In this document: one piece after another, positions 35,412-44,722 of the stretch | Layout: the number at the start of each line of letters is the position of its first letter | Position numbering within the stretch: position 1 is the stretch's first letter | From: an uncultured beta proteobacterium | GTDB taxonomy: Bacteria; Pseudomonadota; Gammaproteobacteria; Burkholderiales; Rhodocyclaceae | Length of the DNA: 64,000 bases | Reading direction: 5' to 3' | Assembly (NCBI GenBank): GCA_903908065.1 | Contig: CAIVQO010000090.1 | Location: forward strand, 124,001 to 188,000 | The notes under the pieces: model-generated | What the model saw: the letters and a program-made list of their open reading frames with translations, nothing else | What the model was told of the DNA's origin: nothing | Databases searched by the model: none | Made by a program: the position numbers and the translations under genes

Positions 35412-36515
35412 ATGAAACATCTCACCCCACTCGTGCTGCTGTCCGCCCTTGGCATGGTTGCCTGCGGTCCCCAGGAACCGATCAAGGTCGGATTCATCGG
35501 TGGTCTCTCCGACCGCAATTCGGACAACGGGCAGGCTGGCCACAATGCGGTAGTGCTTGCCATCGAGCAGTTCAACCGCGCCGGCGGCGTTGACGGGCGC
35601 ATGGTGGAGCTGATCGCCAAGGACGACGCACAGAAAAATGAAACCGCTGCCAAGTCGGCGGGCGAACTGGTCGACGCCAAGGTCGAGGCGGTGATCGGAC
35701 CCTTCACCAGCAGCATGGCCGAAGTCATCGTGCCGATCACCGGCAAGGCGGAAATCTTCCAGGTCAGCCCGACCATCACCTCGATGGCCTTTTTCGGCAA
35801 GGACGACAACCTGTTCCGCATCAACCGCACCACCCGCGACAACGCCCGCGATTACGCCAAGGTGATGATCGGGCGCGGCCAGAAGTCGATCGCCGTCGCC
35901 TACGACACCCGCAATCGCAATTTCACCGAGTCATGGCTGACCGAGTTTCGAAAGGTGGTGACCGAATGGGGCGCCGCGATTGCCGTGGATGTGCCCTACG
36001 AGTCGGCGCCGGACACGGATTTCGCCAAGGTGGTCGGCACTATGCTGGCGGCAAAGCCAGACAGCCTGTTCTTCATCTCCGGCGCCCTCGATGTGGCCCG
36101 GCTGGCCCAGCAGGCGCGCAAGCAGGCGCCCAAGCTGCCGATCGGCGCCTCGGAATGGGCCGCCACCGAGCAATTAGTCGAGCTCGGCGGCCAGGTCGTG
36201 GAAGGCCTGCTGATCGTGCAGAACTACGACCGGGACGATCAGACGCCGCGATTCCAGGAATTCAGCGAGGCCTATTTCAAGCGTTACCAGAAGAACCCGG
36301 GCTACAGCTCCGTCTCCGCCTATGATGCGTCAACCGTGGTGCTGACCGCCCTGAAGAACCGCAAGAAGGGCGAAAGCCTGAAGGCGGTAGCCCAGCGCTC
36401 GGGCCCCTACCAGGGCTTGCAGCAGACCATCGCCTTCGACACCAACGGCGATACCGAACGCAAGGTCTTCTTCACCGAGATACAGGGTGGGCGCTACGTC
36501 AAGCTGAAGCAGTGA
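35412..36515 (+). CDS. Lipoprotein periplasmic solute-binding protein (branched-chain amino-acid-binding-like)
   Basis: 367 residues. A lipoprotein signal with lipobox MVACG (Cys17 or thereabouts) is followed by a type I periplasmic-binding fold: VGFIGGLSDRNSDNG, AIEQFNRAGGVDGR, VIGPFTSSMAEVIVP and FQVSPTIT. No permease or ATPase gene is nearby, so it may serve a distant transporter or act as a sensor subunit for the divergent kinase. The ATG has AAAGGAAAACC upstream. The ligand is unknown. Confidence 0.87.
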   Translation: MKHLTPLVLLSALGMVACGPQEPIKVGFIGGLSDRNSDNGQAGHNAVVLAIEQFNRAGGVDGRMVELIAKDDAQKNETAAKSAGELVDAKVEAVIGPFTSSMAEVIVPITGKAEIFQVSPTITSMAFFGKDDNLFRINRTTRDNARDYAKVMIGRGQKSIAVAYDTRNRNFTESWLTEFRKVVTEWGAAIAVDVPYESAPDTDFAKVVGTMLAAKPDSLFFISGALDVARLAQQARKQAPKLPIGASEWAATEQLVELGGQVVEGLLIVQNYDRDDQTPRFQEFSEAYFKRYQKNPGYSSVSAYDASTVVLTALKNRKKGESLKAVAQRSGPYQGLQQTIAFDTNGDTERKVFFTEIQGGRYVKLKQ

Positions 36516-36561
36516 TTGTTCGTGGCCCGCGCTGTGCTGCCTGCAGCTGTCATAAGGTAGC

Positions 36562-37149
36562 ATGGCAGGGATCATGAAAATCCGAATCGCGCGGACGGAC
36601 GGGAAGGTCGGGTTCTACACTCAGGGCACGGAGCGACGGGCTGCGATGCTGGTTCGTCGCCTTGACCCTGGGGCCATGTTCCGCAGCGGTCCGGTAGTGA
36701 TCGGCGAAGTGAACCCCTTTACGGTCCTCAACCCCGACGAGATCTGCTGGGTCGAAGTCGAGACCCATCTTGAAACGCTCAAGATGGCGATGCCCGACGT
36801 AGACCGGATACGACGACTGGCCGACCGCGCTCAGTACGAGGCGCTGCTGTCGCGCCAATGGCCTCGGTGGCAAAAGAACCCGAAGGGGAAGCCCGGCGAC
36901 ATGCTTGAAGCGCTGGTCGAGATCAGCTTTCGGGGCGGCCTCGAGCTTTACCTTCATGTCACAGGACGGGTTGCGAAGATTTCGCTCGCGGATGCGATAT
37001 TCGGTGCCCCTGCGATCACCGGCACCATGGAACCGGACGGCACGCTTTATATCAATCCGAAGGCGATCGTCCGCGCCAGGATTTATCACAGCATCAGCGA
37101 GGTCACTTATCCCACGGGGATATGGGTGGCCACGGCGGACGATGTGTGA
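36562..37149 (+). CDS. Hypothetical protein, unrecognised
   Basis: 195 residues, or 191 from ATG 36574, which has the better SD (AGGGATC). I recognise no domain. The N-terminus reads MKIRIARTDGKVGFY and the C-terminal half appears beta-rich (LYLHVTGRVAKISL, GTMEPDGTLYINP). There is no signal peptide, membrane helix or cysteine pair. It is a single-gene unit between the solute-binding gene and the convergent DUF924 gene, whose stop abuts it. Confidence 0.6.
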   Translation: MAGIMKIRIARTDGKVGFYTQGTERRAAMLVRRLDPGAMFRSGPVVIGEVNPFTVLNPDEICWVEVETHLETLKMAMPDVDRIRRLADRAQYEALLSRQWPRWQKNPKGKPGDMLEALVEISFRGGLELYLHVTGRVAKISLADAIFGAPAITGTMEPDGTLYINPKAIVRARIYHSISEVTYPTGIWVATADDV

Positions 37150-37725
37150 CTAAAACGACGAACCCGGCTGCTTGAGGAACTCGATTTCCTCGGCAGTCGA
37201 GGGGCGGCCGAGGATGCCATTGCGATGCGGGAAGCGGCCGAAGCGGGCGATGATGTCGCGGTGCTTCACAGCGTAGTCGTAGGCGCTGTCGAAGGCCGCG
37301 CCCTGGGCCTCGCGGCGCAGCGCGGCATACAGGGCCACCGCGCGTTCCTGTTCCAGCAGCGATTCGGCGTGCTCGAAGGGCAGGTAGGCGAACCAGCGTT
37401 GCCAGTGGTCCAGGTTCTTGTCGCGGCCGGAGGTAACAAGCTGCGTGGCGATGGCCAGCGCCTGGGCATCGCCGGCGAAGGCGCGCGGCGTGCCGCGGAA
37501 GATGTTGCGGGTGAACTGGTCTAGCAGCAGGATGCGGGCGAGCAGGTCTTCGTCACTGGCGGCGGCGGGTGGAGAAGTGGCCAGCGCCACCTCGACCTCG
37601 GTGCCGAAGTGCGCGCGGATGGCCGCGTCGAAGGCATCGTCCTTGCGAAACCATTCGGCGCGATAACCGCCGGCCGGCAGGAACCAGAAGTCGAGGATGT
37701 CGCGGGTGCTTGCCGCGGCTGACAT
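37150..37725 (-). CDS. DUF924 family protein
   Basis: 191 residues with the family hallmarks DFWF, FRKDDAFDAAIRAHFG, LLDQFTRNIFRGTPRAFAGD and FAYLPFEHAESLLEQERAV. It is all-helical, TPR-like and cytosolic, and its function is not established. The ATG overlaps the topB stop (ATGA), so it is the distal gene of the topB unit. Confidence 0.88.
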   Translation of the reverse strand: MSAAASTRDILDFWFLPAGGYRAEWFRKDDAFDAAIRAHFGTEVEVALATSPPAAASDEDLLARILLLDQFTRNIFRGTPRAFAGDAQALAIATQLVTSGRDKNLDHWQRWFAYLPFEHAESLLEQERAVALYAALRREAQGAAFDSAYDYAVKHRDIIARFGRFPHRNGILGRPSTAEEIEFLKQPGSSF

Positions 37726-40385
37726 CAGGCCTTCTTGGCGACAGCCTTCTTAGCCGCCGGCTTTTTAGCCGCAGCCTTTTTTGGCGAGGCTTTTTTCGCC
37801 GTGTCGCCGGCGCCGACTTTTGCGGTCTTTTTTGCCACCGGCTTCTTCGCCGCTGCCTTCTTTACGGTCGGCTCGTTGGCCGCCTCTGCCTTGGCAGCGT
37901 CCGGCTTGGCGGCCGCGCCGGCCTTCGGCGCCGCTTTGGGGGCTCTGGGCTCGAACTCGAAGCCGACTTTGCCGGTCTTGGCGTCGCGCACCAGGTAGGC
38001 GGAGAACTTGCGCTTGGTGCGGTTGGAGACAAAACCCTTGAGCAAGTCGGTGCGTCCGGTGGCGAGCAGCTTCTGCATGTCGGCGCGGCCGACTTCCTGT
38101 TGCAGGATGATCTTGCCGGAACGGAAATCGCAGGTCCGGCCGGCGCCCACGCTCTTCTCGCAGACATAGGCCATGCCGTGTTCGAAGACGCGGCCGCCGC
38201 ATTTGGCGCAGGCGCCGAGGCTTTCCTGGCCCGAGAAATCGACTTCCTCGGCGTCGGCGTCGGCATCGGAATTGCCGAAATCGAATTCGGGTGTGTGGTC
38301 GTCCTTGAGCTTGATCATGGCCGCGAAGGCGCGCCCCATCTTGCTGCGGAAGCCCTGCAAGGGGCCGATCACGCGCTTAGAAAGCAGTTCGTCCATCTCG
38401 GCGGTTTCCCACTGCCGGCTGGCCACCACCTTCCACAGCTTGTAGTCGCACTTCTCGCAGGTGAAGTGCTTGTAGCCCTCGTGGATCTTGGCGCCGCACC
38501 GCGGGCAGGGGGTCTTCAGCGTGCCGAAGTCGGGATCGGCGAATTCGCCGGTCTTGATGCGCTCGACCATCACCCGGGTCTGGTCGACGATGTGGTTCAT
38601 GAACTCGTCGCGCGACAGGCGCCCGTGTTCCATTTCCTTGAGCTTGTATTCCCATTCGCCGGTCAGTTCCGGCGAGCGGATTTCATCCACCTGCAGCTGC
38701 TCCAGCGCGAACAGCAGCGAGAAGGCCTTGGCCGTGGGTTGCAGTTCGCGGCCGTTGCGATGCACGTACTCCTCGGCGATCAGGCCTTCGATGGTGGCGG
38801 CGCGGGTGGCCGGCGTGCCCAGGCCGCGCTCGGACATCGCTTCGCGCAGCTCCTCGTCCTCGATCAGCTTGCCGGCGCCTTCCATCGCGCTGAGGAGTGT
38901 GGCTTCCGAGAATCGCGGCGGCGGCTGGGTGGCCTTGGCCTTGACCTCGACATCCTTGGTCCAGATCCGTTCGTTCTTTTCCAGCGGCGGCAGGTTGGGG
39001 CTTTCCTCGTCGCCCTGGGCTTCCTTGCCATACACGGCCAGCCAGCCGGGCGTCACGAGCACCTTGCCCTCAGTCTTGAAGGCCTGCTTTTCCACCCGCG
39101 TGATGCGCGTCGTGATGTTGTATTCGGCGGCCGGGAAGAAGATCGCCAGGAAGCGCTTGGTGACCAGGTCGTAGATCTTCTGTTCCGGTTCGGAAAGATT
39201 CTTGGGCGTAGCCCCGGTTGGGATGATGGCGAAGTGATCGCTTACCTTGGCATTGTTGAAGATGCGCTTGTTGGGATGCACCCAGCCGCTCTTCAATATG
39301 GTGCCGGCGAAGCCGGCATAGGGCGTGCCGGCAAACTCGCCCAGGGTCGATTTGACCGTGGTGAGGTAATCCTCGGGCAGGTGGCGGCTGTCGGTCCGCG
39401 GGTAGGTCAGCACCTTGTGCTTTTCGTACAGCGCCTGGGCCAGCCCCAGCGTGTTCTTGGCGCTGAAGCCGAAGCGGCCGTTGGCCTCGCGCTGCAGCGA
39501 GGTGAGGTCGTAGAGCATCGGGCAGGCCTCGGTCTTGGGCTTGCTCTCTTCTTCCACCGTGCCGTGCTGGCCGAGGCAGGCGCGGCGGATTGCGTCGGCC
39601 TTGGCCTTGTCCCACAGGCGCTCGGCCTTGGCGTGCTCGTCATCGCTCTTTTTGAATGTCTCGTCGAACCAGCGGCCGCGGTAGGTGCCGGCGAGGCATT
39701 GGAACTCGCCCTCGACTTCCCAGTAGTCACGGGAGACAAAGGCGCGAATGCGGGCTTCGCGCTCGACCATGATGGCCAGGGTCGGCGTCTGCACGCGGCC
39801 TACGGGCGTCTTGTAGAAGCCGCCTTCCTTGGAATTGAAGGCCGTCATGGCGCGCGTGCCGTTGATGCCGATCAGCCAGTCGGCTTCCGAGCGGCAGCGC
39901 GCGGCGTCGGCCAGCGGCTGCATTTCGTTGTCCGTGCGGAGGTGGGCGAAGCCGTCGCGGATCGCCGTGGCGGTCATCGACTGCAGCCACAGGCGCCGCA
40001 CCGGCTTCTGCTTTTCGCCCAGGGCGTGCTGGGCGACGTAACGGAAGATCAGCTCGCCCTCGCGGCCCGCGTCGCAGGCGTTCACCAGGCCGGTGACGTC
40101 CTTGCGCTTGATCAGGCGCGTCAGCAGGCGCAGACGCTCCTGGGTCTTTTCGATCGGGTTGAGGGCAAAGTGCGGCGGGATCATCGGCAGGTGGGTGAAG
40201 CTCCACTTGCCGCGCTTGACGTCGTATTCCTCCGGCACCGCCAGTTCCAGCAGGTGGCCGATGGCCGAGGAGAGCACGTAATCGTCACTCTCGAAGTAGT
40301 CGCCGGTCTTGGTAAAGCCGCCCAAAGCCTTGGCAATGTCCTGCGCCACGGAGGGCTTTTCGGCGATGATGAGTTGCTTAGACAT
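37725..40385 (-). CDS. topB: DNA topoisomerase III (type IA) with Lys/Ala-rich tail
   Basis: 886 residues from ATG 40385 (MSKQLIIAEKPSVAQDIAKA). The Toprim acidic motif is NACDAGREGELIFRY and the active-site Tyr lies in LTYPRTDSRHLP. Two C-terminal Zn ribbons (CPRCGAKI...CEKCDYKLW and CAKCGGRVFEHG) are followed by a tail of about 90 residues in AKKA/KKPA repeats, like histone H1, for DNA binding. A core copy of the dispersed repeat encodes KVGAGDTAK inside that tail. It relaxes or decatenates DNA. It lies downstream of smg and dprA on the same strand. Confidence 0.92.
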   Translation of the reverse strand: MSKQLIIAEKPSVAQDIAKALGGFTKTGDYFESDDYVLSSAIGHLLELAVPEEYDVKRGKWSFTHLPMIPPHFALNPIEKTQERLRLLTRLIKRKDVTGLVNACDAGREGELIFRYVAQHALGEKQKPVRRLWLQSMTATAIRDGFAHLRTDNEMQPLADAARCRSEADWLIGINGTRAMTAFNSKEGGFYKTPVGRVQTPTLAIMVEREARIRAFVSRDYWEVEGEFQCLAGTYRGRWFDETFKKSDDEHAKAERLWDKAKADAIRRACLGQHGTVEEESKPKTEACPMLYDLTSLQREANGRFGFSAKNTLGLAQALYEKHKVLTYPRTDSRHLPEDYLTTVKSTLGEFAGTPYAGFAGTILKSGWVHPNKRIFNNAKVSDHFAIIPTGATPKNLSEPEQKIYDLVTKRFLAIFFPAAEYNITTRITRVEKQAFKTEGKVLVTPGWLAVYGKEAQGDEESPNLPPLEKNERIWTKDVEVKAKATQPPPRFSEATLLSAMEGAGKLIEDEELREAMSERGLGTPATRAATIEGLIAEEYVHRNGRELQPTAKAFSLLFALEQLQVDEIRSPELTGEWEYKLKEMEHGRLSRDEFMNHIVDQTRVMVERIKTGEFADPDFGTLKTPCPRCGAKIHEGYKHFTCEKCDYKLWKVVASRQWETAEMDELLSKRVIGPLQGFRSKMGRAFAAMIKLKDDHTPEFDFGNSDADADAEEVDFSGQESLGACAKCGGRVFEHGMAYVCEKSVGAGRTCDFRSGKIILQQEVGRADMQKLLATGRTDLLKGFVSNRTKRKFSAYLVRDAKTGKVGFEFEPRAPKAAPKAGAAAKPDAAKAEAANEPTVKKAAAKKPVAKKTAKVGAGDTAKKASPKKAAAKKPAAKKAVAKKA
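37797..37821 (-). repeat. Core copy of the dispersed repeat in the topB tail
   Basis: Plus strand TCGCCGTGTCGCC then GGCGCCGACTTT. In topB (minus strand) it reads KVGAGDTA, the opposite strand sense from the copies in priA, ntrY and the VWA gene. It sits in the disordered Lys/Ala tail, where extra residues should be harmless. Confidence 0.7.
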
Positions 40386-40469
40386 TGATTTTCTTGGATT
40401 TGCGTCGACGGAACGAGGTTGGGAGCGGCGCATCATAAGCGCAGCGCTCGAAAAAACGCAAGCCGGGGA

Positions 40470-40958
40470 TTAATTCAGGAGGATGCGGACGACGCCTTCG
40501 CCGGGCTCGATATCCTCGTCGGCGGTGTCCTCGGCCAGCAGTTCTTCGAGGATCAGGGCATCGACTTCGTGGCGGAAACGCCAGATCACCGCGAGCACGA
40601 TTACCTTCAGCCGGTCGAGGCTGACTTCGGCATCGGGCAGGGCCAGCGCACGCTCGACGATGGCTTCGCGCAAGCCGGCATCGATGGCGTCGTGTTGTTC
40701 GAGGAAGGCAAGGAAGCCGCGGCATTCGGCCGGCAGCCTTTCCTGTTCCTCGGGGTCGTAGATGCGGATCGCCGTGCCGGACGCGGGTGGGCGGCAAATT
40801 GCGTCGGCGGCCACCGGGAAACCTTCGAGCCAGTGCAGCGCGGCACTGATTTCCTCGCTCTCGAAGCCGGCGGCGGTGAGCTTTCGCGCCAGTACGGCGG
40901 GCTCCGGGCAGGCATCGGACGGGTAGTTCTCGAACAGGTAAACCAGGATGTCGATCAT
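40470..40958 (-). CDS. smg: Smg family protein (DUF494)
   Basis: 162 residues, opening MIDILVYLFENYPSDACP, with the family C-terminus DRLKVIVLAVIWRFRHEVDALILEELL. It is helical and cytosolic, with unknown function. The order dprA-smg-topoisomerase is the usual one in beta- and gammaproteobacteria. It starts 5 bp after the dprA stop. Confidence 0.92.
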   Translation of the reverse strand: MIDILVYLFENYPSDACPEPAVLARKLTAAGFESEEISAALHWLEGFPVAADAICRPPASGTAIRIYDPEEQERLPAECRGFLAFLEQHDAIDAGLREAIVERALALPDAEVSLDRLKVIVLAVIWRFRHEVDALILEELLAEDTADEDIEPGEGVVRILLN

Positions 40959-40963
40959 GATCC

Positions 40964-42076
40964 TCAGTGCTGCTTCTGGTACAAACCGCCGGGCAGCTGG
41001 GCAACGCGTCCGGCAAGTTCCATGGGCAGCAGGATGGCAAGAAGGGCGGCCGGCGTCAAGCCGCTGCGCACCGACAGGGTATCCAGGGTGCAGGGCGCAT
41101 CGCCGAGGCTGCCCAGCACCCGGGTTTCGTCGCTGTCGCCGGTGGCGGAATCGTCATCCGGACCGGCCTGCGCTGCGGGGCGGGTTTCCCAGCGCAACTC
41201 TTCGAGGATGTCGCCCGCGGTTTCGACCAGCTTGGCGCCCTGGCGTATCAATTGGTGGCAGCCGCGCGACATCGGGGAATGGATCGACCCGGGAATGGCG
41301 AACACTTCGCGCCCGGCCTCGGCCGCCAGCCGGGCCGTGATCAGCGAGCCGCTGCGCGGGGCCGCTTCCACCACCAGGCAGCCCAGGGCCAGCCCGGCAA
41401 TGATGCGGTTGCGGCGCGGAAAATTGTGCGCGACGGCAGGGGTGCCGAGCGGGAACTCGCTGATCACGGCGCCCTGTTCGGCAATGCTGCGCGCCAGGCG
41501 CTGGTTGCGCGCCGGATACAGGCGGTCGGCGCCGGTGCCGATTACGGCCACGGTACCCGCGGCGGTGGCCAGCGCACCGCGGTGCGCGGCGGCGTCGATG
41601 CCGAGGGCCAGGCCGCTGACGATACCCAGTCCGGCTTCGCCCAGGGCATGGGCGAAGGCCTCGGCATCGCGTTCGCCCTGGGCCGTGGCGTTGCGGCTGC
41701 CGACCATGGCCAGCAGGGGCCGATTGAGCAGTTCCGGGCGGCCCTTGAGATAGAGCAGGACGGGAGGATCGGCGGCATCCAGCAGGCGCTGGGGATAGTC
41801 CGCATCGGCCAGCGTCAGCACGCGATTGCCGGGTTCGCTGGCCCAGGCCAGCGCCGCGTCGACGGCGGCACTGCAATCGTGCTGCAACAGGCGCTCGGCG
41901 ATCGAGGAATCCACCACCTGGGCGAGCGCTCGCAGACCAGCTTCGAAGATGGCTTGCGGCGGGCCGAAAGCCTTGAGCAGTGCGCGCCGCGCTTCACCGC
42001 CGACGCCCGGGACCAGGGTCAGGCGCAGCCAGCCCGCCAGTTCCGCGTCAGGCTTTGCCGCGTCGGGAGGCGACAT
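40964..42076 (-). CDS. dprA: DNA-processing protein DprA
   Basis: 370 residues from ATG 42076 (GTG 42088 is possible). The Rossmann-like core has MVGSRNATAQGE, SGLALGIDAAAHRGAL, AVIGTGADRLYP and SEFPLGTPAVAHNFPRRNRI. A C-terminal winged-helix domain (about 300-370) follows a low-complexity linker. DprA loads RecA on incoming single strands during natural transformation. Its presence fits, but does not prove, competence. Confidence 0.92.
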   Translation of the reverse strand: MSPPDAAKPDAELAGWLRLTLVPGVGGEARRALLKAFGPPQAIFEAGLRALAQVVDSSIAERLLQHDCSAAVDAALAWASEPGNRVLTLADADYPQRLLDAADPPVLLYLKGRPELLNRPLLAMVGSRNATAQGERDAEAFAHALGEAGLGIVSGLALGIDAAAHRGALATAAGTVAVIGTGADRLYPARNQRLARSIAEQGAVISEFPLGTPAVAHNFPRRNRIIAGLALGCLVVEAAPRSGSLITARLAAEAGREVFAIPGSIHSPMSRGCHQLIRQGAKLVETAGDILEELRWETRPAAQAGPDDDSATGDSDETRVLGSLGDAPCTLDTLSVRSGLTPAALLAILLPMELAGRVAQLPGGLYQKQH

Positions 42077-42096
42077 GCCGGACGACACGGCGGGTA

Positions 42097-43113
42097 TCAG
42101 GGCGTGCGTACGGTGTCGCCCACTCCGATGGGCTGCACGGCATTCATCACCAGCGCGTAGGAAATCCGGTCATAGACGCGGAAGATGTAGAGCAGGCCGT
42201 TGCGGGTGTCCGGCAGCTTGTAGTCGGTGCGCACGCCCTCGAAGCGATTCGGGATGTTGAGGCCGGCGACGTCGGCCGCCAGCACGTGGCCCGGCTCCAG
42301 GCCATGGCTCTTGCCCCGATTGATGGTGACGATGCTCTGCGGGCCGCTGAAATTCACCCCGGCATAGGCGCTGAGGATCTTGCCGGTAATGTTTTTCGCC
42401 GGCGGGCGCGGGATGTAATTCGGCACATCCTGGCGCGGCGCCGGCATCAGGCGGTCGTCACGCAGGATTTCCATGCGCGAGATGCCGATCTGGAAGGAGG
42501 ACGGTTCGCCGGCCCCGGTCTGGCGCGCCGTGCCGAGGTAGATGGCCTCGAAGCCAAGCTTGTCGCCGGTTTCCGGGTCGACCAGGACCTTGCCGGGACG
42601 GAAGATCTGCCAGACCTTGTGCTGCTCCTTGACTTCGGTGGTGTACACGGTGTCGCTGGATCCGGCCAGCACCCGGTTGCCCTCGATGGCGACGATGCGC
42701 GGCGCCTTGTCGAACCCGCTGGCTTCCAGCACGCGGGGTTCGCTGAGGAAGGGCTCGATGGCCTGCGGCTCGATGACCGGGATTTCCTTGACCAGCGACT
42801 CGACGTACTCGCGGCGCTGGACATTGATCGTGCTCAGCTTGAGTTGCGGCTGGCCCCCGCTCTTGTCGAGGGTGATCACCTGGCCGGGGTAGATGCGACG
42901 CGGATTCTTGATTTCGTCGGCGTTGAGCTTCCACAGCTCGGACCACCGGTAGGGATCCTTGAGGAAGCGGGACGCGATGCTCCACAGCGTGTCGCCGGGA
43001 GCGACGATGTAGCGGTCCGGGGCGCCCTCGGCCAGTTGCAGGGGGGCCGTGGCCTGGGCGAGCGCCAGGGTGCTTGAAATGCTGAAAAGCAGCGCGGATA
43101 TAATGCGACGCAT
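42097..43113 (-). CDS. LysM-domain exported protein
   Basis: 338 residues from ATG 43113. The signal peptide is MRRIISALLFSISSTLALAQ. A LysM domain (about 35-85) begins YIVAPGDTLWSIASRFLKD and ends RIYPGQVITL. The rest is the C-terminal domain typical of LysM proteins encoded next to dprA in betaproteobacteria. It probably binds peptidoglycan in the periplasm. A longer frame upstream runs into the def promoter region and is not supported. Confidence 0.9.
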   Translation of the reverse strand: MRRIISALLFSISSTLALAQATAPLQLAEGAPDRYIVAPGDTLWSIASRFLKDPYRWSELWKLNADEIKNPRRIYPGQVITLDKSGGQPQLKLSTINVQRREYVESLVKEIPVIEPQAIEPFLSEPRVLEASGFDKAPRIVAIEGNRVLAGSSDTVYTTEVKEQHKVWQIFRPGKVLVDPETGDKLGFEAIYLGTARQTGAGEPSSFQIGISRMEILRDDRLMPAPRQDVPNYIPRPPAKNITGKILSAYAGVNFSGPQSIVTINRGKSHGLEPGHVLAADVAGLNIPNRFEGVRTDYKLPDTRNGLLYIFRVYDRISYALVMNAVQPIGVGDTVRTP

Positions 43114-43219
43114 GGGTTGATCTCCTGGCCTGGTGTCTGGGAGCACGGCGAAGCCCCCGCGTATCTGTCCGATTCTGCCCGACAAAACCCACTGCATCAA
43201 TTCTTTCAAGAGCGGTTTC

Positions 43220-43723
43220 ATGGCCCTATTGCCCATTTTGCGTTACCCGGACCCCCGTCTGCACCAGAAGGCAGCCGTCATCACGGTCGTGGACGACGAG
43301 ATTCGCCGCCTTGCCGCCGACATGGCCGAGACGATGTATGCCGCCCCCGGCATCGGCCTTGCGGCGACCCAGGTGGACCGCCATCAGCGCCTGATCGTAA
43401 TCGACATCTCCGAGGACAAGTCGCAGCTGCTGACCCTGATCAACCCCGAGTTGCTCGAAAAATCGGGGGAGTGCGAAGGCGAGGAGGGCTGCCTGTCGGT
43501 GCCCGGCATCTACGAAACGGTGACCCGCGCCAGCCATGTCCGCGTGCGCGCCCTCGGCCTCGACGGCAAGCCCTTCGAAATGGCGGCGGACGACCTGCTG
43601 GCGGTATGCATCCAGCACGAGATGGATCACCTCGAAGGCAAGGTGTTCGTCGAATACCTCTCGCGCCTCAAGCGCGAACGCATCAAGAGCAAGTTGCAAA
43701 AGCGCGCCCGCGAAACGCTCTGA
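43220..43723 (+). CDS. def: Peptide deformylase
   Basis: 167 residues from ATG 43220. The three metalloprotease motifs are intact: [18 protein letters not shown] and [12 protein letters not shown]. It removes the formyl group from nascent protein N-termini. It is paired with fmt 4 bp downstream, the standard arrangement, and divergent from the LysM gene. Confidence 0.96.
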   Translation: MALLPILRYPDPRLHQKAAVITVVDDEIRRLAADMAETMYAAPGIGLAATQVDRHQRLIVIDISEDKSQLLTLINPELLEKSGECEGEEGCLSVPGIYETVTRASHVRVRALGLDGKPFEMAADDLLAVCIQHEMDHLEGKVFVEYLSRLKRERIKSKLQKRARETL

Positions 43724-43727
43724 GCCG

Positions 43728-44642
43728 ATGAAGCTGATTTTCGCCGGCACCCCGGAGTTCGCGGCTACCGCCCTCGAGGCCCTGCTCGGCGCCGGCCATG
43801 AAGTCGTGCTGGTGCTGACCCAGCCCGACCGCCCGGCCGGTCGCGGCATGAACCTGCAGGCCTCGGCAGTGAAGCAGGTGGCACTGGCCCATGCCATTCC
43901 CCTGCACCAGCCGGAACGGCTGAAGGACCCCGCGACGCATCAGCCGATCCGCGAGGCTTGTGAACGCGGTGCCGAACTGATGGTGGTCGCCGCTTACGGC
44001 CTGATCCTGCCGCAGGCGGTGCTCGACCTGCCGCCGCGCGGCTGCCTCAACATCCACGCCTCGCTGTTGCCGCGCTGGCGCGGCGCGGCGCCGATCCACC
44101 GCGCCATCGAGGCAGGCGACGCGCAGACCGGCATCACCATTATGCGCATGGAGGCCGGCCTCGATACCGGGCCAATGCTGCTGACGGCCGTCATCGACAT
44201 CGACGCCCAGGACACCACCGGCAGCCTGCACGACCGCCTTGCCGACCTGGGCGGCCGCTGCATCGTCGATGCCCTGGCGCGGCTCGATGCGCTGCCTGTC
44301 GTGCCGCAGCCCGAATTGGGCGTCACCTACGCCGGCAAGGTCGCCAAGGCAGATGCCCAACTGGATTGGAACCAGCCGGCCTCCACGCTGGCGCGCAAGC
44401 TGCGCGCCTTCAATCCTTTTCCCGGCGCCACGGCCATGCTCGGCGGCGAGCCGGTCAAGCTCTGGCGCGGCGAAGTCGTTGCCGGGCAGGGCGAGCCAGG
44501 CCGAGTGCTGGCCGCCGATGCAAACGGGATCGTGGTGGCCTGCGGCGACGCTGCATTGCGCCTGACGGAGCTGCAAAAGCCCGGCGGTCGCCGTCTCGCC
44601 AGCGCCGACTTTCTGCGCGGCAACCCGCTCAAGTCCGGCTGA
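43728..44642 (+). CDS. fmt: Methionyl-tRNA formyltransferase
   Basis: 304 residues from ATG 43728. The catalytic region contains [14 protein letters not shown] and [19 protein letters not shown], and EAGLDTGPM is nearby. The C-terminal domain binds the tRNA acceptor. Near the C-terminus RRLASADFL is encoded by DNA nearly identical to the dispersed repeat core (44588-44613). This segment also aligns with normal Fmt sequence, so its origin is uncertain. Confidence 0.95.
   Translation: MKLIFAGTPEFAATALEALLGAGHEVVLVLTQPDRPAGRGMNLQASAVKQVALAHAIPLHQPERLKDPATHQPIREACERGAELMVVAAYGLILPQAVLDLPPRGCLNIHASLLPRWRGAAPIHRAIEAGDAQTGITIMRMEAGLDTGPMLLTAVIDIDAQDTTGSLHDRLADLGGRCIVDALARLDALPVVPQPELGVTYAGKVAKADAQLDWNQPASTLARKLRAFNPFPGATAMLGGEPVKLWRGEVVAGQGEPGRVLAADANGIVVACGDAALRLTELQKPGGRRLASADFLRGNPLKSG
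44588..44613 (-). repeat. Possible core copy of the dispersed repeat in fmt
   Basis: Plus strand TCGCCGTCTCGCC then AGCGCCGACTTTC, one or two differences from the core. It is read in a different frame (RRLASADF) from the priA/ntrY copies. The protein segment fits ordinary Fmt length, so chance or ancient fixation cannot be separated. Confidence 0.35.
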
Positions 44643-44722
44643 GGCCACGCCTAACGCGACCCCCGGCCGACCGGACCGCGTTTCACGCCCCGGTCGCCGG
44701 AGGTGGCTGCTATCCTTCGCCG

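Noticed and set aside
37735-37900. Lys/Ala-rich repeats at the topB end as a tandem DNA repeat
   Set aside because: They are imperfect codon-level repeats of a histone-like protein tail, common in topoisomerases of this group.
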